Origin: Azophilus sp965215035
Lineage (GTDB): Bacteria; Pseudomonadota; Gammaproteobacteria; Pseudomonadales; Azotimanducaceae
Direction of reading: 5' to 3'
NCBI GenBank assembly: GCA_965215035.1
Contig: OZ244040.1
Span: 3,906,001-3,970,000 of the forward strand
Length of the DNA: 64,000 nucleotides
The notes under the pieces are model-generated. The model was not told where the DNA came from. It was given only the letters and a program-made list of their open reading frames with translations, and searched no databases. Each line of letters begins with the position of its first letter. Within the stretch, counting starts at the first letter, position 1. The position numbers and the translations under genes are program-made. Positions 45,842 through 53,518 of this stretch are shown here, in pieces.

Positions 45842-47310
45842 GCCACATCCGTAAAGTTCCTTTCCAGATCCTCGATGAGTTTCGATGTTCTCTCCCAGTC
45901 ATTCCTGAACGGTTCTGAAGAGCGCATCCAATCCCTGATCTGAATCGTCGACAACCCTCGAGCCTGGAGAATTCCCCACATCGACGACACGATGTCTTCG
46001 AGAGCCTCGGCCGCGATCGCTGGTGGCTGTACCGAGTCCGGATTCGCACTCACGTCCACGTGCAATGCCTCAACGGGGAGCCCCGCCGCGATCACGCCAA
46101 GAATATGTTCGAACTCTTTGGCTCTCTCTGCGTCCAAGTTGTCTCGGAAAGCGGCAATCAGCGGGTGTCCGCCATTGATCCCGTAGGAGATGCGGTTCTT
46201 GTCCTGTACTCGCTCCCAAACTGGCAACCGGCTTTCCGTAGTGAGCTTCGCGCCGCGCGCCGTGTACGTTCGCCGAGACGGAACGCCCATTTTCTCGATG
46301 ATCCGGCGCAGCCGCGTTCGCACCGCTGGGGGAGGCTGCGCAGACGCCTTTTTGACGTCAATCTTCCATTCCGCGTCCAGCGTGTTCGAGATGTCGATAC
46401 CTACCCGGGCAAGTTTCGTGAGTTCGAGTTGTCGGGCCAGGCGGAACCAAGTTCCATGTAAAATCAGCCGGCAATTCCGATAAAGATAGAACCCTTGGTT
46501 GCTGACGTAGCCTTCCGGCCCTGCCAGCTTTTCCCACTCGGTTTTTTTTAGCTTGTCGTGATGGGGTAAAGTCACCGGCCAGATTCGGACCTCGCTCCCA
46601 CCCAGACTGATCACCTCCTCTGAATGATGTTGTGTGGCGGGATGGTTCGAGTGGAACGGATCAAATGCTTTCAATTCCCTACCGTTCAGAGACATGGACA
46701 CTTTCTTCCCGCCCGAGCCGGCGATGAATCGGTGGAACACAAACTCCAAATGGGAAGCCGCATCGTCTAGCTGCCGCACAAGATCGGCACGGTCTCCCCC
46801 ACTCTCTAGCCCGATCAAACGATCCAGTTTCTCCCAAATCACTAGGGTGCCATCTGCACCCAGACATTCCGACCATCGGATCCCGGACACATCTTCCGAA
46901 TCGCCGACCTCCACGACCCACTTATCTCGTTTTGCCACCGTGTCTAGGTCCCAAGAGGCGCTCGATGCGGCACCATCCTTTCTCGTGAGCACCGTCACTC
47001 GCCGACATTGGGAGAACGATGCGGTCTTGAGCCCTAGGCCGAACCGTCCGAGGTCGTCAGTCCTACGGAGCTCGAGAGGACTCCGGCTTCCCGGTCTCAT
47101 CGCGTCAAGCAGCTCTTCGTGCGTCATGCCACAACCGTCATCAAGCACCCCAATCGCCGGCACTTGGTCGTGCGTGTCTGCTAGCAGCTCGATCTTCCGA
47201 GCACCTGCTGTAATCGAGTTGTCGACAATGTCAGCAAGCGCGGTCCGTAGCGAATATCCCATATCGCGCAGGCTTTCCGCGAGCGCAGATGCCCGCGGTG
47301 CCAGTTCCAT
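45838..47310 (-). CDS. GHKL (MutL/MORC-like) ATPase of the MZA-like operon
   Basis: The N-terminal half is a histidine-kinase/HSP90-type ATP-binding fold. It has the N-box TALADIVDNSI (Asn31), G1 VLDDGCGMT (57-63) and G2 GRFGLGLKTAS (88-98). The S5-like middle domain and a helical C-terminus follow. Such proteins in restriction loci are the bacterial relatives of eukaryotic MORC ATPases and probably act as DNA clamps. ATG 47310 was chosen because the family begins close to the first helix; a GTG at 47328 is an alternative. It lies 5-23 bp after the methyltransferase stop. Confidence 0.9.
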   Translation of the reverse strand: MELAPRASALAESLRDMGYSLRTALADIVDNSITAGARKIELLADTHDQVPAIGVLDDGCGMTHEELLDAMRPGSRSPLELRRTDDLGRFGLGLKTASFSQCRRVTVLTRKDGAASSASWDLDTVAKRDKWVVEVGDSEDVSGIRWSECLGADGTLVIWEKLDRLIGLESGGDRADLVRQLDDAASHLEFVFHRFIAGSGGKKVSMSLNGRELKAFDPFHSNHPATQHHSEEVISLGGSEVRIWPVTLPHHDKLKKTEWEKLAGPEGYVSNQGFYLYRNCRLILHGTWFRLARQLELTKLARVGIDISNTLDAEWKIDVKKASAQPPPAVRTRLRRIIEKMGVPSRRTYTARGAKLTTESRLPVWERVQDKNRISYGINGGHPLIAAFRDNLDAERAKEFEHILGVIAAGLPVEALHVDVSANPDSVQPPAIAAEALEDIVSSMWGILQARGLSTIQIRDWMRSSEPFRNDWERTSKLIEDLERNFTDVA

Positions 47311-47333
47311 TTCTTGCTTGTTGCACACTGGAT

Positions 47334-48983
47334 CTATCGCTCGATTCGTGCGCTGCGAGCGCGTGTCCGGTTTCCACGCGTGCCGTTTACCACCTTTTGG
47401 CCTCGCCGAGTTGATCGAAAGGATTTCCGATCAAGGTGCCGGAGGACCATTGCAACCTGTTCCGCGATTTGCCAGGCCAAGTAGGGCGGTACAGCGTTCC
47501 CGACTTGGACATATTGCTGGGTCCGACTGCCGTGGAAGAGGTAGTCGTCCGGAAACGTTTGCAACCGGGCCGCCTCTCGAACCGTCAGACTCCGACACTG
47601 CTCCGGATCCGGATGAATGAAGTAGTGCCCGTCTTTCGAGATGTGGCTGGTGATGGTTGTTGCCGGGGCGTCACCTAGCTGAACCCGAAAGCGATCAGTA
47701 AACTTTCCACTGTTCCAGTTGGCGTGACTCGGCGCTAAGTCTCTCGGGAAGTCGCTAGCTCTTGGAGATCTTCCAAACGTATATGCGAACGCCACCGCGT
47801 ACAGATATCGCCCGATATCCCCGGGAATGTGACCCCTTGTTTCGTTGTTCGGCAACCTCGTCAGCTTCCGGTTGCGCAGCCACTCACTAAGGTTTTCGGG
47901 GCAGAACTCCCCGCAACCTGCCGCGCCGGCTTGGCCCTCATCGCGAAAAGGCAGAGGTGTACCTTTTGCCGACTTTAGCGCCAGCTTCAGCGCACGTCGG
48001 AATTCCCTTCCCTGACTCTGGGACATGGCGGGCAGGTGCTTTCCGACCAAGCGGTGAGCGGCTTCGACCGCCCTTTGCCAAGCTTGGGCATCATCTCCAC
48101 GACTCAGCCTGCTCCGAAGCATCGGCATCGCTCCGACCACGTCGTTCACGGTGACCCGAATCTCCTCGGTTTCGAGCTTAGGCAACATCCTCCTCGGCAG
48201 TTCCTTGGCCACATCGTTGCGGATGCAGATCACGAACACGCGGTGTCGTCGCTGCGGCACGCCATGCTCTTCTGCCCGCACCACAAAGTCCTTCGGAGCT
48301 AGTCCATCGGCCCATGCACGGCTTTCAGTGGCCGCGGACAGTGAAAAAAGCCGGTATCGGCCCTTTCCTCCCGCGTCCTGAAGGGCTTCCATCACATCGT
48401 CGAAGACCGGCTTGTCGTTGTACCGAGCCGAGAGGATCCCCTTGACGTTCTCCATCACCGCGACCGCTGGTCGGAGCAGCCTAAGCGCAGCCGCGTACTC
48501 CTTGTAGAGCGACAGCCGATCATCCTTGTCGATGTCATAGTTGGGATTGCCCGCATTCCTAGTCCGACCCACTATAGAGTAGGGCTGGCAAGGAGGGCCT
48601 CCAATCAGCACCGTTCTGCCTCCATGCTCCTTGCGAATCGCTCGAGCCCTCCTCTTCATGAAGGATTCCGCCGCGTCCGTTCCCAGTTCGATGCAGGGTG
48701 TCTCGTCGCGTGCCTCTTCCCACTGCTTCGGATAGAGCGTAGCCCAGTTTGGCTCCTTGGACACCGAGCCGTTCAGATACTCGTAATACTCATCGGGAAG
48801 CCCCGACCGGAACTTGCGCAGGAACGCTCGCAGTCTCAGTGTACGATGCGCAACTATGTCTTTTTCGATCGACAGTACTACCTTGAAGCGGCGGCGCCCA
48901 TCCTTCTTGCTTGGCGCAGCGAACCCCTCGGCTAGCCCTCCAGGACCCGAGAACAGATCAATGACGGGAACAGGTTTGGTCAT
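47334..48983 (-). CDS. DNA (cytosine-5-)-methyltransferase
   Basis: The 549-residue enzyme has the C5-methyltransferase motifs: I DLFSGPGGLAEGF, IV GGPPCQPYS with catalytic Cys132, VI MENVKGI, VIII QRRHRVF and X VQVGNAVPP. A variable target-recognition region spans about residues 300-440. The modified site is not readable from sequence. It would protect host DNA from the co-encoded nuclease. It overlaps the preceding small gene by 4 bp (ATGA). Confidence 0.95.
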   Translation of the reverse strand: MTKPVPVIDLFSGPGGLAEGFAAPSKKDGRRRFKVVLSIEKDIVAHRTLRLRAFLRKFRSGLPDEYYEYLNGSVSKEPNWATLYPKQWEEARDETPCIELGTDAAESFMKRRARAIRKEHGGRTVLIGGPPCQPYSIVGRTRNAGNPNYDIDKDDRLSLYKEYAAALRLLRPAVAVMENVKGILSARYNDKPVFDDVMEALQDAGGKGRYRLFSLSAATESRAWADGLAPKDFVVRAEEHGVPQRRHRVFVICIRNDVAKELPRRMLPKLETEEIRVTVNDVVGAMPMLRSRLSRGDDAQAWQRAVEAAHRLVGKHLPAMSQSQGREFRRALKLALKSAKGTPLPFRDEGQAGAAGCGEFCPENLSEWLRNRKLTRLPNNETRGHIPGDIGRYLYAVAFAYTFGRSPRASDFPRDLAPSHANWNSGKFTDRFRVQLGDAPATTITSHISKDGHYFIHPDPEQCRSLTVREAARLQTFPDDYLFHGSRTQQYVQVGNAVPPYLAWQIAEQVAMVLRHLDRKSFRSTRRGQKVVNGTRGNRTRARSARIER

Positions 48984-49303
48984 GGCCGCACGGTGTCGGC
49001 GATCTCATCGGCCACAAACTGACCTAGCCTTCCCAGTCCGGAGGCGGCCGCAACATGCGCGTAGATTCCCTGTTCAGCTTCTTTGGCCTCAGTCACACGC
49101 CCTCCGTCTTGGACGATCCGCTCTGCCCAGCGCCATATTCGGTCGATCTCGAACTCCGGCTGCTGAAGCGCAATGCGCATGAATAGCTGCTCAAACCAGC
49201 GCCCCTTCTCCGATTCGTCCCGGCTCTCGGTGCGGATGCGGTTGAGAATGGCGCGGCCGCTTGGCTGTCCCACGAGATCGAGGCTGATCTGCGCTTCCGT
49301 CAT
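48980..49303 (-). CDS. small protein heading the MZA-like operon; resembles an N-terminal piece of large restriction-helicase proteins
   Basis: ATG 49303 gives 107 residues (the frame is open to 49324). The central part, EKGRWFEQLFMRIALQQPEF followed by EIDRIWRWAE, resembles the opening segment of large helicase-nuclease proteins of type ISP-like restriction systems, where a similar GRxFExLxR...W.W stretch occurs. The C-terminal GLGRLGQFVADEIADT is unfamiliar. The 4-bp overlap with the methyltransferase shows it is a real, coupled first cistron. It could be a regulator, a specificity adaptor or a shrunken relic. I do not recognise it with confidence. Confidence 0.7.
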   Translation of the reverse strand: MTEAQISLDLVGQPSGRAILNRIRTESRDESEKGRWFEQLFMRIALQQPEFEIDRIWRWAERIVQDGGRVTEAKEAEQGIYAHVAAASGLGRLGQFVADEIADTVRP

Positions 49304-49756
49304 GGCGCTACCTAACGGCACCAACCGTCTTGGTCGTTCTACTCACACACAATTACGTATAGGGCAGTTTGGCCGGTTTCCAATTGAGCGAAGGCTCCGT
49401 CGACGCCGTCCATCGCTATTGGCTGATTGATTTGCCGCACTACTACTGCTGCCCGCATGCGCTGCTCCAGGGTGTCCTGATTGCCGGCTGGTGGAACGGG
49501 CAGTTTGCCAAAGGCTTGGGCGAATCGCCAACACGCGCTGCTGGCTGGTAGTGCATCAGTTTGACTGTTCCATCATCGGGGGCGGAGCACATCGTCTACG
49601 GCGGCTGCGGGCAGACCCAAGGCGGACTTGACTTAGCCGCTAGGGAAGGTCTGAGCAAGCACGCCATTACCTGATAACGCCAAGCAAAAACCAATCGGTT
49701 ATGAAGCATGGTGCCCTTGAACATCAACTTTATCAGGCTTTCCCTAGTGGTCGTCG
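49304..49756. other. gap upstream of the defence operon
   Basis: The part nearest the operon (49325-49370) is relatively AT-rich and is the expected location of its promoter; I do not see an unambiguous -35/-10 pair. A plus-strand frame from 49369 to 49551 is open for 60 codons, but its product is not recognisable and I do not call it. Nothing is visible in 49552-49756. Confidence 0.4.
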
Positions 49757-50524
49757 CTAGCCCCCGGACCCCGCAGCAGCGGCTTTGGGCGGCAGTACCG
49801 GACGAATCACGGGGAAGTGGGCATTGGCGGCCGCGGCGCTCACCACCGCCTGCGCAGTCTGAAAGCCGGCTAGGCGCCGCAACTGCAGGCGCGTCACCTC
49901 CATCAGGCCAAATTCGCCGGCCTTGCTGCGGGCTAGGGCGTCCTCGGGCCTGATCCAGACGCTTTCCACGGTCTCATGCTCATCGTGGGCACCCGTTTGA
50001 CCGGACGGGGCCTCAGCGATGAAGAAGCGGGTATCGAAACGGCGCGGCCGGCCCAGGGGTGTGACGAAGCGGTTGTGAAAGTGAATGCGGTCCACCGCCA
50101 ACTGCAGGCCCTCTTGCCGGCAAATATCCAGCAACTGCAACTGGCGGGCGTGCAGTGGCTTGCGGTAGGCGTCAAAGCGGGCGCGTTCCGCACCATCCGC
50201 CCAGGCAAGCGGCTGCCCGTTGCGGTACGCCAGCAGCAGGCCAGCCTCCTCAAAGCTCTCCCGAATGCCGGCAATCCAGTAGCCGCGCCACTCCGCACCA
50301 AGGGCCGCCGCCTGCCCCGCTTGGGCCGCTGTCGGACCCCGACGCACGGCGTCATACTTGTGCAGATGGTCATCGCCATCCACTCGTCCACCTGGAAACA
50401 CGAACATTCCCCCGGCGAAGGACGCCTTGCTGGTCCGCTTCAACAGAAACACCTCGAAGCCCGCCGCAGCCTCCCGCACCAGAATCACTGTCGCCGCCGG
50501 CCGAATGGGCTGCACCTTGCTCAT
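49757..50524 (-). CDS. Nudix hydrolase of the NUDT7/NUDT19 type
   Basis: The 255-residue protein has a split Nudix box: FPGGRVDGDD, an insertion of about 45 residues, then GIRESFEEAGLLLA with the REx2EE core. That interrupted box and the FDTRFFIAE and ESVWIRPEDAL segments match NUDT19-like enzymes, which hydrolyse acyl-CoA or related diphosphates. Its role beside a defence operon is unclear; it may simply be a neighbour. Confidence 0.85.
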   Translation of the reverse strand: MSKVQPIRPAATVILVREAAAGFEVFLLKRTSKASFAGGMFVFPGGRVDGDDHLHKYDAVRRGPTAAQAGQAAALGAEWRGYWIAGIRESFEEAGLLLAYRNGQPLAWADGAERARFDAYRKPLHARQLQLLDICRQEGLQLAVDRIHFHNRFVTPLGRPRRFDTRFFIAEAPSGQTGAHDEHETVESVWIRPEDALARSKAGEFGLMEVTRLQLRRLAGFQTAQAVVSAAAANAHFPVIRPVLPPKAAAAGSGG

Positions 50525-50843
50525 GAAAACTCCTTCTGTCGGCTACGGATGGCTCAGCAGCCAGCAAGTCCCGCAGGAACCTGCACATCTTCGTCGCCCT
50601 TTGCCCAAACGCCTGTCCACGGGGCTGGTGAATGCGCAAGCTGGCGGTACCCCGCGTACCCTCGCCGCCGCTTTCGCGGCAGCATGTTACGTTGGGGCCA
50701 GTCTCGTTGCCAAGCGAGAGGTCTTATTTGAATTCATTGAATCCATCCCCATATTCGTCTGCTGGTTGGATGGCCCGATGGGGCGTTCCGAACGTACTCG
50801 ATTTTCGGATCAGGAGGCCAATTGGCGGCAGGCCGTCCTGGTT
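50525..50843. other. gap containing the eroded 3' end of the DUF5615 toxin gene
   Basis: Between the Nudix gene and the toxin fragment, the minus strand just past the toxin's stop (50843 down to about 50790) still reads in frame as NQDGLPPIGLLIRKSS. This resembles the expected continuation of a DUF5615 protein. Further left nothing is recognisable. Confidence 0.45.
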
Positions 50844-51029
50844 CTACTGATGCGCGAACCCGCGGTCTACAGTTAGTAGCGCATTGAATCCGCTATCCGC
50901 AGCGAGGCGCAGCAGTGCGCCGTTTCCGGTGCCGGCCCATCCCATCTCAGGGACAGTTCGAATCTCGTAAGCGGCAGGAAAGGAACTCCGTAGAGGCCGG
51001 GGCACAGACTCGTCAAGCAGCAGCCTCAT
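50844..51029 (-). pseudogene. DUF5615 (PIN-like) toxin truncated by a TAG stop
   Basis: MRLLLDESVPRPLRSSF with the N-terminal aspartate, then WAGTGNGALLRLAADSGF and LLTVDRGFAHQ, identify a DUF5615 protein, the PIN-like partner of DUF433. The family is usually about 110-120 residues; here a TAG follows FAHQ after 61 codons, where a second glutamine (CAG) is common. The in-frame sequence beyond it still looks family-like. It overlaps the antitoxin by 17 bp. The catalytic C-terminal acidic residues are lost, so the product is probably inactive. Confidence 0.75.
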
Positions 51030-51237
51030 CCTGCTCGCCGGCGAGAATCATCCCGGCTCTTTCCAACACCGCGACAGCTTGCCCCCGGGACACCGAAGGA
51101 AAGTCCTGAAGGAAGTCGTCGAGCCGGTCGCCCGCTTCTAGGTACTCTATGAGTATGCGCACAGGAACCCGGGTGCGGGCGAACACCGGGGTGCCGCCCA
51201 AGGTGTCGGGGTTCCTGTCGATCGGCTCGTCGTTCAT
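51013..51237 (-). CDS. DUF433 family antitoxin
   Basis: ATG 51237 (MNDEPIDRNPDTLGGTPVF) gives 74 residues with the DUF433 helix-turn-helix core: GTPVFARTRVPVRILIEYL and LEAGDRLDDFLQDFPSVSRGQAVAVL (split). DUF433 proteins pair with DUF5615 as VapBC-like modules. An AAGG site precedes the ATG. Longer starts up to 51327 add a low-complexity extension. Confidence 0.85.
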   Translation of the reverse strand: MNDEPIDRNPDTLGGTPVFARTRVPVRILIEYLEAGDRLDDFLQDFPSVSRGQAVAVLERAGMILAGEQDEAAA

Positions 51238-51550
51238 GGTCGCCTTCGTCGCTGCAATTGGCGCGGCATTCGGCTTCTTTATCGGTGACAGGCTAGCCGT
51301 TGGGCTGGGAAATGCAACTCCTCCCAAGGCCGGTCCCGGTAGCCCGTCTGGACGTGGACCGACCGCGCCCTTGCGGCGGGCGACTCACCAAGAGCCACAA
51401 GGCGCCACCGCAGGGCCGACGGCGAAACTGCGGTACGATTTGATCTGCATGGGCTTGATGCTCATGGATCGGTCTCCTTTTCAGTGGGTCGGACAACCAC
51501 TTAACAAATTGCAGATCAAATCTTGACAATTTGAAGATTAAATATTCAAA
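51238..51550. other. intergenic region with inverted repeats before the DUF4143-type ATPase
   Basis: A perfect 13-bp inverted repeat (GATTTGATCTGCA at 51437-51449 and its complement at 51510-51522) brackets 60 bp. A second short one, CAAATTG/CAATTTG, lies at about 51505-51533, in an AT-rich tract immediately before the ATPase gene. These are candidate regulatory sites. There is no further gene. Confidence 0.45.
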
Positions 51551-52753
51551 ATGTCGAGAATGTGGATTGATCGACTTGCTTCGAAACGGTTGCTCCAACT
51601 CGCCTCGACCTTTCCGGCCGTGCTCGTCACAGGTGCGCGGCAGACCGGCAAGACCTCGCTCGTGCGTCGCCTGTTCCCTGAATACAGCTACGTCAGCCTC
51701 GACCTGCCATTGCTCGCGGAGCAGGCGGAGCAGGCGCCGGAGAGTTTTCTCGCGGCGCATCCTGCACCGCTGATCATCGACGAGGTTCAGTATGCGCCAA
51801 GCCTGTTCCGGCATCTGAAGGTCGCCATCGACCAGCAGCGTGAACGCCGTGGACAGTTCATTTTGACGGGGTCTCAGCAGTTCGCGTTGATGCAGGAAGT
51901 CGGAGACAGTTTGGCGGGGCGATGCGGCCTACTCAATCTGCCTGGGCTTTGCATAGAGGAAATCCGCTCCACCGGCTGGGAGCCAAGCGCCCAAAACAGG
52001 GCGCATCTGCTGCTGCGCGGCGGGTTTCCGGAACTCTGGGCGAACCCGGAAATCGCTGCGAGGGACTTCTTTCAAGCCTATGTCAGCACCTATCTGGAAC
52101 GCGACCTTCGACAATTGATCCGGGTCGGCAGCCTGCGCGACTTCGAGCGATTCGTTCGGGCCTGTGCGGCGCGGGTCGGCAACCTGCTCAACCGCTCGGA
52201 ACTCGCGCGCGATGTCGGCATCTCCCATTCAACCGCGAATCAGTGGCTCTCGGCGCTTCAGGCCGGCAATCAGGTCGTTCTTCTGGAACCCTGGTTCGCC
52301 AATCTGGGCAAGCGGCTGGTCAAGTCCCCGAAGCTCTACTTCGCGGATACGGGCCTGCTGTGTTTCCTGTTGGGAATGGATGATGTAGCCATCGAGGCCT
52401 CACCGTTGACCGGTCGCGTGTGGGAAAACCTTGTGTTCTCGGAGTTGCGCTCGCACTTGGCGCTTGAACACCCGGCATGGCACCTGTGGTTTTATCGAGA
52501 CCAGCAAAACCGTGAAGCCGATTTTCTCATTCAAGGGCCTTCCGACCATATCCGACTGGCGGATGCCAAGTGGTCTGAGACGGCATCGCGCTCGGCCTTC
52601 ACGCCACTCGAGAAAATCGACCGCACACTGGGCGCGAGCGGCGACATTCAAAGCGTCGAATTAGTCTTGGTGAACCAGAGCAGCCGCAGCGCTCGCCTCG
52701 GTGGCAACAGGCGCGCAATCTCCGCCTGGCGAATCGCAGACATTTCGCATTGA
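51551..52753 (+). CDS. AAA_14/DUF4143 family ATPase
   Basis: The 400-residue protein has Walker A GARQTGKTS near residue 28, Walker B PLIIDEVQYAP, and the sensor LTGSQQFALM. The DUF4143 C-terminal domain follows, with ERDLRQLIRVGSLRDFERF, a winged-helix-like NRSELARDVGISHSTANQWL, and nuclease-like FYRDQQNREADFLI. The last has the D-ExD pattern of a PD-(D/E)XK-type fold. These proteins are common, often mobile, and of unclear function. Confidence 0.9.
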   Translation: MSRMWIDRLASKRLLQLASTFPAVLVTGARQTGKTSLVRRLFPEYSYVSLDLPLLAEQAEQAPESFLAAHPAPLIIDEVQYAPSLFRHLKVAIDQQRERRGQFILTGSQQFALMQEVGDSLAGRCGLLNLPGLCIEEIRSTGWEPSAQNRAHLLLRGGFPELWANPEIAARDFFQAYVSTYLERDLRQLIRVGSLRDFERFVRACAARVGNLLNRSELARDVGISHSTANQWLSALQAGNQVVLLEPWFANLGKRLVKSPKLYFADTGLLCFLLGMDDVAIEASPLTGRVWENLVFSELRSHLALEHPAWHLWFYRDQQNREADFLIQGPSDHIRLADAKWSETASRSAFTPLEKIDRTLGASGDIQSVELVLVNQSSRSARLGGNRRAISAWRIADISH

Positions 52754-52757
52754 CAGG

Positions 52758-52985
52758 CTAGGGGGCCTCTGAACGTGTCAATGGCAACGACGCCTTGCAT
52801 TGATACTGGGTGTTGGACTTGGCGCGCACGACGAAGAAGGCACCCAGGCTGGACATGACGTACAGGTGCCCGAAGTCGATATGGGCCCGGTCCATGACAT
52901 GGAACGCACCGGCGCAAGACGTGCATCGGCAGATGGGCCATGATTTGGGAGAACACGAGTTGGCCTGCATACGTGATGGGCAGCC
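52758..52985 (-). mobile_element. internally deleted IS4-type transposase relic (DUF4372 N-terminus plus DDE fragment)
   Basis: On the minus strand one frame reads GQLVFSQIMAHLPMHVLRRC, the N-terminal DUF4372 segment of IS4-type transposases. At about 52910 the match jumps to another frame reading GAFHVMDRAHIDFGHLYVM, SSLGAFFVVRAKSN, which comes from the second half of the same protein (the catalytic DR...F.L region). Everything between is deleted, and the C-terminus is also lost. No terminal inverted repeats are recognisable. Confidence 0.65.
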
Positions 52986-53185
52986 TCGAAACAGAGACAG
53001 CAATCCTTGCCAAAGCCAATCGACCGTTCAAGTCGGTGACACCGATGATTCGCTATTTCTAACATAAAATCAATGTCTTAGGATTAAATTCGATCATTTT
53101 CTTGAGACACTAGTGATACTGACCTACATATAAAATTATATATTTGATATGTTAATACATATAAATCACTGAGACGTTCGCGCCC
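52986..53185. promoter_or_regulatory. AT-rich hipBA promoter region with a 27-bp palindrome
   Basis: The tract 53060-53170 is strikingly AT-rich. An imperfect palindrome beginning ACATAT and ending ATATGT spans 53126-53152, 34 bp before the hipB ATG, a likely HipB operator. The whole stretch between the ATPase and hipB (52754-53185) contains only the transposase relic and this control region. Confidence 0.5.
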
Positions 53186-53518
53186 ATGAATCATACGCCC
53201 CCACCAACCGCGTCATGGCCAGCCGCCCTGCGGGATGCGCGTCGCCGCGCAGGCATCTCCCAACGTGAGTTGGCTGCCGGAACCGGTCTGCCACAGGGGC
53301 ACATTTCCCGCATCGAGGGTGGGGCCGTGGACCCCCGGTTGTCCAGCGCAGTAAAGATTGCCCGAACGTTAGGGTTCGAGCCTATGCTGATCCCGCGCCG
53401 TGCGCTGCCCGCCATTTTGGATATTTTGCGGGGTTTCGAACCAAGCGGAGTGGAACGGCCACTGTCCTTGGTGGAGCTTCTGGTCGGCGACGGTGATGGC
53501 GACGGTGACGGGCAATGA
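53186..53518 (+). CDS. hipB: HipB-like antitoxin (Xre/Cro HTH)
   Basis: The 110-residue protein has a lambda-repressor-type HTH: LRDARRRAGISQRELAAGTGL and LPQGHISRIEGG (split, residues 15-45). A C-terminal tail follows and ends in GDGDGDGDGQ, a small simple repeat. It binds DNA and neutralises HipA. It overlaps hipA by 4 bp. Confidence 0.88.
   Translation: MNHTPPPTASWPAALRDARRRAGISQRELAAGTGLPQGHISRIEGGAVDPRLSSAVKIARTLGFEPMLIPRRALPAILDILRGFEPSGVERPLSLVELLVGDGDGDGDGQ

Noticed and set aside
49369..49551. 60-codon plus-strand ORF upstream of the defence operon
   Set aside because: It has no ribosome-binding site of note, no recognisable product and no supporting context.
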